Shown piece by piece: positions 1 through 5,499 of a stretch of DNA of 15,796 nucleotides (its first letter is position 1; every line of letters starts with the position of its first letter). The translations under genes were made by a program, and so were the position numbers. The notes beneath the pieces were generated by a model, which was not told the origin of the DNA, ran no database searches, and saw only the letters and a list, made by a program, of their open reading frames with translations. Source of the DNA: Spirochaetia bacterium (GTDB lineage Bacteria; Spirochaetota; Spirochaetia; Treponematales; Breznakiellaceae); contig BNUX01000066.1 in NCBI GenBank assembly GCA_025997675.1, positions 1-15,796 on the forward strand, in the 5' to 3' direction.

Positions 1-75
1 AAGTACGGGAGCTTTTGCCAGGGCGCCGCGCTTTTTGCACGTGTGCGCCACTATTAGGAAACTGGCCCGGATATT

Positions 76-112
76 GGTCAAAATGACCATAATTAGGGGT
101 TTATCGGACCCC
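76..112 (+). promoter_or_regulatory. two small hairpins before the 127 gene
   Basis: Two inverted repeats sit side by side just before the ribosome binding site of the 127-915 gene. The first is GGTCA (76-80), loop AAA, TGACC (84-88). The second is GGGGT (96-100), 7-base loop, ACCCC (108-112). A CATAAT hexamer at 88-93, one mismatch from the -10 consensus, lies between them, but I see no matching -35. The first dyad could be an operator and the second could hide or expose the AAAGGAG at 113-119. The stems are only 5 bp, so chance is a fair alternative. Confidence 0.25.
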
Positions 113-126
113 AAAGGAGTATTTGT

Positions 127-915
127 ATGGGAAAAATTGTAAAGAAAGAACGGATTGCGGCTCGAATCGCCGGCGCCGCAGAAGCCGCAGAAGCCGCGCC
201 TCCGCTTGATATGACGGCGTTGCTGGGGGCAACGAAACCGATTGTACTTGATTTTGGCCGTCCCCATGACGACCCGCCGTATCTTGCCTTACTGCACCGC
301 TTCCGCCAATATCTGAATGTCGAAGGCCCCCGGCTGGGGATTTCCACCCAGGAGCTCGCCGTGTTTGAGGGTACTATCGTGGTCTTTGAAAACGTCTACA
401 GAGTGGTGTACGATATGCCCAACCACACCGAGGCCGATGAGGTTACCCTGGCGGCGGCCCGGATCGTCATGGATGGCCATCTTGACACCCTCATCGACGC
501 TAAGCTGCGGCTTAACCCGAACTGGAGGAAGGCGGACGAGGTCGCGGTGGGCTTTGGGGAAGATACCCCCTACTCGCGCCTTCCCCCGGCCACCGACCAT
601 CCCGATAGCCGCTATATCAATGATCAACCGGGCAGGCTGAAGGGGCGGTTTTCCGCCAAGAACGCCAGCCGGGCCGGAATTCCGAAGGGGCAGTTGGGGG
701 TTGAAATCGAAATAAAGTTTGACAACCCGGACGGTACCCACACTATCTTTAAGGCGGTCTATACCACCGGCACTCCCACCATCATCCTGCCCGTGGACTG
801 TTGTAACAAAAACGGCATGGCGAAATGCCGCTGGTGGAACAGAAACCCCATAAAAGGCGTCTGGAGCGACGCCGTGCCGGTATACTGCCTCTGGAAGGAG
901 GAGTTAGCCGACTAG
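127..915 (+). CDS. cytosolic protein of unknown function, possible C-terminal Fn3-like fold
   Basis: I do not recognise a named family for this 262-residue protein. The start is well supported: AAAGGAG at 113-119 lies 7 bases before the ATG. There is no signal peptide or membrane segment. The N-terminus (1-26) is basic and then Ala/Glu-rich low complexity, ending in two prolines. Residues about 50-130 look mostly helical. Residues about 185-255 look like beta strands, and the stretch around CRWWNRNPIKGVWSD (234-248) resembles the last strands of fibronectin III-like domains, where a G-x-W-S motif precedes the final strand. A Cys-Cys pair at 225-226 and Cys 234 and 254 could bind metal or be structural. 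It ends a few bases before the palindrome at 920. It may be an accessory-region protein of the kind found in several copies in large-genome spirochetes and Bacteroidetes, but this is recollection only. Confidence 0.75.
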   Translation: MGKIVKKERIAARIAGAAEAAEAAPPLDMTALLGATKPIVLDFGRPHDDPPYLALLHRFRQYLNVEGPRLGISTQELAVFEGTIVVFENVYRVVYDMPNHTEADEVTLAAARIVMDGHLDTLIDAKLRLNPNWRKADEVAVGFGEDTPYSRLPPATDHPDSRYINDQPGRLKGRFSAKNASRAGIPKGQLGVEIEIKFDNPDGTHTIFKAVYTTGTPTIILPVDCCNKNGMAKCRWWNRNPIKGVWSDAVPVYCLWKEELAD

Positions 916-919
916 GCCG

Positions 920-976
920 TGTCCGCGAATTACGCGAATAAAACAACAAATAGTTATTCGCGTCTATTCGCGGACA
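920..976. repeat. palindromic element of four CGCGAAT heptamers
   Basis: A near-perfect inverted repeat of about 22 bp arms (920-941 and 954-976) encloses a 12-base loop. Each arm carries two copies of the same heptamer: CGCGAAT at 924-930 and 933-939, and its complement ATTCGCG at 956-962 and 966-972. The only flaw in the pairing is one extra base in the right arm. No T-run follows either arm, so it is a poor intrinsic terminator. Two readings are open: a dispersed intergenic palindromic repeat (REP or MITE type), or an operator for the PIN-domain gene pair that starts 80 bases downstream. Only one copy occurs in this window. Confidence 0.85.
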
Positions 977-1021
977 AATTCTTATTTTGGATGTACGGAA
1001 AGCCCTTTCCGATTTTTGAAC

Positions 1022-1050
1022 TTGACGATAGCTATCGAAAGCCTTACTAT
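1022..1050 (+). promoter_or_regulatory. promoter of the PIN-domain gene, leaderless geometry
   Basis: TTGACG at 1022-1027 (5 of 6 to the -35 consensus), a 17-base spacer, and TACTAT at 1045-1050 (4 of 6 to -10). Only 6 bases separate the -10 from the ATG at 1057, so transcription would start on or next to the start codon. This agrees with the absence of a Shine-Dalgarno sequence. Confidence 0.5.
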
Positions 1051-1056
1051 AAAAGT

Positions 1057-1512
1057 ATGAAAACCATACGGGTTTACATTGAAAATTCAGTCATCGGCGG
1101 CTATTTCGATGAAGAATTTCAGGAGCCTACCCGAAAACTTTTTGACCTGTTCAGAAAAGGCGTGTACAAAGCCGTGATTTCCGCCCATACCCTCTATGAA
1201 TTGGAAAAAGGCGCGCCGGACAAGGTAAAAGAAAATCTCAAAACCCTAGACTATGAAGAAAATGCCGTTACCCAGGAAATGTACGATTTAACCGAGCAGT
1301 ATATGGCCGATAAAATCGTTTCCGAACAGTACCGGGACGATGCCCTGCATATCGCCGTAGCCACCGTACTTGGGGTTGATATTTTAGTAAGCTGGAATTT
1401 CCAACACATTGTAAACTATAATAGGATTAGGCTTTTTAATTCAGTAAATATGAGGGAAGGGTATAACACCTTGGAAATACGGACCCCGCAGGAGGTATTA
1501 GGAAATGAATGA
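1057..1512 (+). CDS. PIN-domain ribonuclease, VapC-like toxin
   Basis: This 151-residue protein belongs to the PIN family of Mg-dependent ribonucleases, which commonly act as toxins that cleave RNA. The N-terminal VYIENSVIGGYFDEE (6-20) is the typical first strand and loop of this subfamily; the first acidic residue, usually Asp, is Glu9 here. Further acidic residues are in YELEKG (about 47-52) and in the YRDDALHIAVA helix (about 92-102), followed by the family hallmark SWNFQHIVN. The reading frame stays open back to a GTG at 919, but that would translate the palindrome, so I chose the ATG at 1057, where homology should begin. No Shine-Dalgarno is visible. The downstream small ORF overlaps by 8 bases. 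The gene is visibly richer in A and T than its neighbours, consistent with acquisition. Confidence 0.85.
   Translation: MKTIRVYIENSVIGGYFDEEFQEPTRKLFDLFRKGVYKAVISAHTLYELEKGAPDKVKENLKTLDYEENAVTQEMYDLTEQYMADKIVSEQYRDDALHIAVATVLGVDILVSWNFQHIVNYNRIRLFNSVNMREGYNTLEIRTPQEVLGNE
1490..1495 (+). promoter_or_regulatory. Shine-Dalgarno of the small partner gene
   Basis: AGGAGG at 1490-1495, 9 bases before the ATG at 1505 and inside the PIN gene. It supports real translation of the short overlapping ORF. It also suggests the partner is translated more efficiently than the SD-less toxin, as expected when an antitoxin must be in excess. Confidence 0.7.
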
Positions 1513-1720
1513 CCAGAAAATAGTGGATTGCGTACAGTGGAAGCATGATCTTTACGAAAACGCCTATAAGGCCAGCGGTGCGCGGAACTTTGCCGAATAT
1601 ATCAACATCGTAAATACGGCGGTACATCACACCGGCAGACCTTTACCCGAAGAAACCGTTTTCCAAGGAACAGGGGCATTGATTGTCTCCTACCCCCCAA
1701 AATACCCCGCCGCCATATAG
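1505..1720 (+). CDS. small partner of the PIN protein, possible antitoxin
   Basis: This 71-residue ORF starts inside the PIN gene (8-base overlap) behind a strong AGGAGG. Such a small downstream neighbour is common for this PIN subfamily and is often annotated as an antitoxin, although the usual VapB order is antitoxin first. Residues 1-40 look helical and acidic/aromatic (VDCVQWKHDLYENAYKASG). I see no clear DNA-binding fold of the AbrB or ribbon-helix-helix type. The last third (PLPEETVFQGTGALIVSYPP) looks unlike the rest, and the final 10 codons lie over the 3' end of the convergent transporter gene. The C-terminus may therefore be a read-through extension created by loss of an earlier stop. 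Function is inferred from position only. Confidence 0.6.
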   Translation: MNDQKIVDCVQWKHDLYENAYKASGARNFAEYINIVNTAVHHTGRPLPEETVFQGTGALIVSYPPKYPAAI

Positions 1721-3639
1721 CCTAGAAAGGCCAGCAGGGTAATCAGGATCACGTAGGGCAGCTTGGTCCGGTAATAGGCGATGGGGTTGATGCCCAGCAT
1801 GGGGCCGATAAAGAAGATGTCCCCCATGGCGATTTCGTTACCAACCAACCCGGCGGCGCAAACCGCGCCGATATAGAGCCCGGGGTTCCCGTGCAGGGAA
1901 GCGGAAAGGTTAAGGGCAATGGGAATGCCGATGGCGTACATGGCCCAGGGGTTGTCGAACAGCGCGCCCATCAGGGTGAAAAGGCCGAATATGATGGCCG
2001 GCAGCAGCCAAGCCTGCCCACCCAGAAACTGTTGAACTATTTCGTTCAGCCAGTCGGAAAATCCAATCTCCGTAATACCGTTGGCAAAGCACTTGCTTAC
2101 CACAAACATAACAATGGGGGCAAGCATGTTCTCAATGCCAAAAACGACATTTTTAAAAAACTGTTCCGGCGTCATGTAGCGCTGGAAACAGTACAGAAAA
2201 AAGGTGAAAATCAGGGTTATGAACATCCCGTAGAGTACATTTACCGAAAAACTGCCGGCCTCCAGGGTCCCGGTAATAATGGAGGCGGCGGCAAAAACCA
2301 GGATTGGCAAAATAAGATTGGCAATACGCCCCCGGTTTTCCCCACCCTCTTCCTCCTCAATATCCGTACCTTCGGGCCAAAGGGAGCCTCCTTCCTTTAC
2401 CCGCCTGAGCGCCTGTTTGAGCCCCCCAAAAAGAGGCGCCCTTCCGGTGATAAGGAGGAGTATAAGGAAAACCGTCAGGAGGGCGGTGAAATTGAAGGGT
2501 ATGGTCATAAAAAACAGTCCCTTGGAACCGCCGCTCATGGCGATCATGCCGGCCAGGTATATGCCGGTAAGGGAGATGGGGCTGATTATGCAGAGAGCCC
2601 CCGGAGACATGCCCATAACCATGGCGGACTTTTCCCGGGCTATCTTTTTCTGATCCGAAAGGGGCGTAAAACAGGCGCCGTTTATCAGGACGCTGAGGTA
2701 TTCATCAATGGCGATCAGGACCATGGAACAAAAGGAGGCAAAAAGGATGCCCGCACCGGATTTGATGCGCCGCTCTGCAATATATTTTAGGGCGTTGATG
2801 CTCCCGGAGGCTGAAAAAAGCCGGGTCAGGGATCCCATCAGGACAACCAGGAGGATAATATCCGCCGTTTCCATGACGGCGCCGATAACCGTCTCGTAAA
2901 ACGCGCCGATAAAATTGAACTTTGCCAGCATAATCGCCAGGTACATCACCGCAAGCACGATCGCTTCCAGGGCACGTTTGGTGATGACGATATAGCCCAC
3001 CAGAAAAATGATGGGGGAACAAAGCCACAGGGGATACATCAGACCTTCGGTCTGCTCCGCGGCGAAGGGGCTAAGGGAAATAATCATGGTGGCGCAAAAA
3101 ATCAACACCACCAGATAGTAATTGATAAACAGGGACTTGAAGGTCAGCTTTTTCTGGGAACCCGGGTTGCCCATGCCCCGCCGGGAATTAAGGGTCCTGA
3201 CAAGCTTCCGGTAGCGATCCGTCGCCTGGGCATAGGCGTTCTTTAGAAAAAGGCTGTAAATCCTGGCATTGCTCCGGGCCAGGACAGACAGTGTTTTCTG
3301 GTCAAGCTCATACACCTGGACCGTCCCCTTAGCCTGGATATCCGCCATGCGTTTATCACCGGTTAGGGCGGCATATTCCCCAAAGTACTGGCCGGCATCA
3401 AGCTCGTTGATGACTTCGTCGTTCTGCCCCCGCACACTGACGACACCGGCCTCGATAAAATACATGGCCTCCGCATCATCCCCCGCACGGCAGATATACT
3501 GACCATGCCCATATTCCTTGAGAATCATCCGGGACATGATATGATCCAGGGTTACTACATCCTCATCCGAATCGGTGAACTTGAAAAAATCCCGGACATA
3601 CCCCCGGGTTATCGTTTTTGGCTCACCAGACGCAGACAC
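1690..3639 (-). CDS. NhaC-family transporter with N-terminal cyclic-nucleotide-binding domain
   Basis: This 649-residue protein joins two modules. Residues about 30-135 form a cNMP-binding domain: HGQYICRAGDDAEAMYFIEAG, then FGEYAALTGDKRMAD (86-100), where Glu88 and Arg97 match the ribose- and phosphate-contacting residues of the CRP/PKA phosphate-binding cassette. Residues about 170-649 form 10-12 membrane helices. IDEYLSVLINGACFTPLSD (311-329) followed by REK resembles the NhaC Na+/H+ antiporter signature (roughly DDY..L..G..MRPLTD...REK). The second hallmark region is diverged: FDNPWAMYAIGIPI (561-574) and GNEIAMGD (600-607), where NhaC proteins usually have GTSWGT and GDH.SPISD, so the substrate may differ. 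A charged loop (about 420-438, EEEEGGE) splits the helices. The start is GTG, 11 bases after the stop of the binding-protein gene and with a weak ribosome site, so coupled translation is likely. Confidence 0.85.
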   Translation of the reverse strand: MSASGEPKTITRGYVRDFFKFTDSDEDVVTLDHIMSRMILKEYGHGQYICRAGDDAEAMYFIEAGVVSVRGQNDEVINELDAGQYFGEYAALTGDKRMADIQAKGTVQVYELDQKTLSVLARSNARIYSLFLKNAYAQATDRYRKLVRTLNSRRGMGNPGSQKKLTFKSLFINYYLVVLIFCATMIISLSPFAAEQTEGLMYPLWLCSPIIFLVGYIVITKRALEAIVLAVMYLAIMLAKFNFIGAFYETVIGAVMETADIILLVVLMGSLTRLFSASGSINALKYIAERRIKSGAGILFASFCSMVLIAIDEYLSVLINGACFTPLSDQKKIAREKSAMVMGMSPGALCIISPISLTGIYLAGMIAMSGGSKGLFFMTIPFNFTALLTVFLILLLITGRAPLFGGLKQALRRVKEGGSLWPEGTDIEEEEGGENRGRIANLILPILVFAAASIITGTLEAGSFSVNVLYGMFITLIFTFFLYCFQRYMTPEQFFKNVVFGIENMLAPIVMFVVSKCFANGITEIGFSDWLNEIVQQFLGGQAWLLPAIIFGLFTLMGALFDNPWAMYAIGIPIALNLSASLHGNPGLYIGAVCAAGLVGNEIAMGDIFFIGPMLGINPIAYYRTKLPYVILITLLAFLGYMAAGYFGG

Positions 3640-3650
3640 TCCGGCCGGGC

Positions 3651-4736
3651 CTATTTTATGGCCAAATTAAAGGCGGTCCATATCTGACCATGTACTTCTT
3701 CCGCCTCCGCGCTGAGATTTTGCACCATTTCAAAATTCCCAAAGAGGAAACGGTTGGTATCCTTGGGATCCTTGGGCATAAGGACGTATTTCCTGTTTTC
3801 CGGGCTGATAAATTGCTCCGACGCCGAGAAGGTGCAGTAATAGCCCAGGAACTCAAAACACTCCGCCCCTCTTTTTGCATCAAGAATATAGTTGAGGAAG
3901 GCGTGGGCCGCATCGGCGTTCGGGGCGCGGCTGGGAATAAAGGCCCCCATCACCCCAAAACCTATCCCTTCCTTGGGGTATACCGCCTTTAATGCAGGGT
4001 TCGTCTTCAGGGCATTGGTTGCCCCGCTGGTATACATCACCGCGGCGGATATGTTGCCCGAAAGCAATTCCTGGTCCAGAGCCGTGTCATCAATAATGCG
4101 GATATTCGGCGCCAGGGCAAGAAGCCGTTGACCGGCGGCTTTAATATCCGCAAGATTTTCCGTATTGTAACTCTTGCCCAGGACCTGAAGGGCCATTCCG
4201 TTGATAACCCGGTAGTTCCCGATAATGCCCACTCTGCTCTTCAACTGGCTATTCCACAGATCCGTATACCCCGTAATATTCAGCCTTACCTTGGCGGGAT
4301 CATACACGATGGTCTGAACCCCGGCGCCGTAGGGGATGGTGTAGTCGTCATTGGGATCGTAGAACTGGTGCTGATAGAAGGGGTTGATATTGGCATAATT
4401 ACCCAGCTTTGTTTTATTCAGCTTTTGGGCCAGCCCCTCGTCTATGGCGAACTCAATAATGTAGTCATCGGCGATAACCAAATCGTAGGAGCCGCCGTTG
4501 ACCGCTTCCAGTTCACTCAGCATCTCTTCGTTTAAGACAAATGTTTTATCATACACCACCTCAATACCGGTTGCCGCCTTGAAACCGTCAAGTATTGTTT
4601 GGGGAAACATCTCTTCCCAGGTATACAGAACCAGCTGCCTGCTTCTGTTTTGGGCGGATACCGGGGACACATGAGGTCCCAATACAAGCGGCAGCCCCAG
4701 AAGTGCCAAAATAACCGGAAATCGAAACTTTTTCAT
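3651..4736 (-). CDS. PotD-like periplasmic binding protein, orphan
   Basis: This is a type II extracellular solute-binding protein of the spermidine/putrescine PotD family, 361 residues, close to the family length. The signal peptide (1-28) ends in VSA before QN; there is no lipobox cysteine, so the protein should be soluble in the periplasm. LVLYTWEEMFP (36-46), GSYDLVIADDYI (about 82-93) and YTIPYGAGVQTIVY (about 132-145) match PotD landmarks. From memory of E. coli PotD, the acids that hold the polyamine amines (D168, E171, D257) and W255 align with non-acidic or small residues here: VGIIGNYRVING (169-180) and GFGVMGAFIP (259-268). The ligand may not be a polyamine. I chose the ATG at 4736 because AAGGGG lies 6 bases before it; an in-frame ATG at 4751 has no good site. 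No potABC genes are present; the next gene is the cNMP-NhaC transporter. Confidence 0.85.
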   Translation of the reverse strand: MKKFRFPVILALLGLPLVLGPHVSPVSAQNRSRQLVLYTWEEMFPQTILDGFKAATGIEVVYDKTFVLNEEMLSELEAVNGGSYDLVIADDYIIEFAIDEGLAQKLNKTKLGNYANINPFYQHQFYDPNDDYTIPYGAGVQTIVYDPAKVRLNITGYTDLWNSQLKSRVGIIGNYRVINGMALQVLGKSYNTENLADIKAAGQRLLALAPNIRIIDDTALDQELLSGNISAAVMYTSGATNALKTNPALKAVYPKEGIGFGVMGAFIPSRAPNADAAHAFLNYILDAKRGAECFEFLGYYCTFSASEQFISPENRKYVLMPKDPKDTNRFLFGNFEMVQNLSAEAEEVHGQIWTAFNLAIK

Positions 4737-4753
4737 ACTTTTCCCCTTCATGT

Positions 4754-5365
4754 TTATTTTCTCGTGTCCTTGTCCACCGTCTCAATCATTACGTCCCCGG
4801 ATCTGCTCAGTCCAAGATTGAGGGCCAGGCTCCGGGAAAGGTCAATGACCCGGACTCCATCGGCGTACATCCGGGACACCACCTTCGCGATTGCCTGCTT
4901 CCCGGTGGCCTTGTTGGTTACCCGAACCAGGGAAGTCAGGGGTATCGAGGGATGGGCAACGGTAAAATCCGCCCCGCCCAATTGGTCCGAAACTAAAGCC
5001 GAGCCTGTTTGCATGAATTTTCTGACTGCCTTGCGCTTAACTTCCTTGGGCATTACTTCGAACCGCACCGTGGTAAACCCCGCTTCATTCATTCCCAGCG
5101 CATCCGCTGCGGGGGAGCAAATATCTACGAGCCACCGGGGATCTGCGGGGATGCGTCCCCCGATCTGAACGGTAATTGTTCTATTGTTTCCCAGATTGGT
5201 CACCTTTACCTGAGTCCCAAAGGGCAATGTAGCGTGGGAAGCATAAAAGACCGTATCTTTCGACTCGTACCGGGAAGCATTACCTATAGCAGTCTGAGCC
5301 TGCTGGGCGATACAGGGTATGAGTACCGTAAGACCTATCAACCCAATTAAAAATACCCGCTTCAT
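4754..5365 (-). CDS. exported tandem double-psi beta-barrel protein, RlpA-like
   Basis: This 203-residue protein has two RlpA-like double-psi beta-barrels in tandem, residues about 28-104 and 132-197. Each repeat keeps the strand SHATLPFGTQVKVTN (43-57) or AHPSIPLTSLVRVTN (137-151) and the helix VDICSPAADALGM (80-92) or IDLSRSLALNLGL (174-186). RlpA lytic transglycosylases keep an N-D-R-G-P motif with a catalytic Asp; here it is GGRIP (69-73) in repeat one and VSRMY (163-167) in repeat two. Glycan cleavage is therefore unlikely and a binding or structural role is more probable. His44 and His138 are kept. The N-terminus is a signal peptide with IPC at 16-18, which might be a relaxed spirochetal lipobox, or cleavage may follow CIA. 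AAGGAGG precedes the ATG. It is the first gene of the three-gene operon. Confidence 0.8.
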   Translation of the reverse strand: MKRVFLIGLIGLTVLIPCIAQQAQTAIGNASRYESKDTVFYASHATLPFGTQVKVTNLGNNRTITVQIGGRIPADPRWLVDICSPAADALGMNEAGFTTVRFEVMPKEVKRKAVRKFMQTGSALVSDQLGGADFTVAHPSIPLTSLVRVTNKATGKQAIAKVVSRMYADGVRVIDLSRSLALNLGLSRSGDVMIETVDKDTRK

Positions 5366-5387
5366 CTGCCACCTCCTTCTTACCTAT

Positions 5388-5416
5388 AGTATATATTGAT
5401 TTCTCCTAGGGATCAA
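5388..5416 (-). promoter_or_regulatory. sigma70-type promoter of the three-gene operon
   Basis: Read on the minus strand: TTGATC (5416-5411), a spacer of exactly 17 bases, then TATACT (5393-5388). The predicted start is near 5381, giving a leader of about 15 bases that carries the AAGGAGG of the RlpA-like gene. It drives the RlpA-like, PotD-like and cNMP-NhaC genes, which are spaced 17 and 11 bases apart without an evident internal promoter or terminator. Confidence 0.7.
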
Positions 5417-5463
5417 TTGGTAGCGTGAGAAATCAGAGACAATTCTCACCCGTAGAGTAATAA

Positions 5464-5487
5464 TTGACTAATCTTCCATTATATAAT
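5464..5487 (+). promoter_or_regulatory. candidate promoter of the GH3 gene
   Basis: A perfect TATAAT stands at 5482-5487, 12 bases before the ATG at 5500. TTGACT at 5464-5469 is a good -35 hexamer but only 12 bases from it, too close for a standard pair. Either the -35 is dispensable, or TTGAAT at 5487-5492 (17 bases from TTGACT) serves as -10. In both cases the leader is at most a few bases long. Confidence 0.45.
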
Positions 5488-5499
5488 TGAATAAACCGT

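Noticed and set aside
1..57. An 18-codon frame open from the window edge, ending in TAG at 55-57, could be the tail of an upstream gene.
   Set aside because: Too short to judge, and another plus-strand frame is open even further over the same bases; nothing recognisable in the residues.
920..976. The palindrome as part of a CRISPR array or a rho-independent terminator.
   Set aside because: No repeated spacer units occur and neither side has a T-run.
919..1056. N-terminal extension of the PIN protein from GTG 919.
   Set aside because: It would translate the palindromic element and has no ribosome site; family homology begins at 1057.
1891..2790. 299-residue plus-strand open frame.
   Set aside because: Antisense to the transporter gene, Gly/Lys/Gln-rich with no domain; a shadow of a real coding frame.
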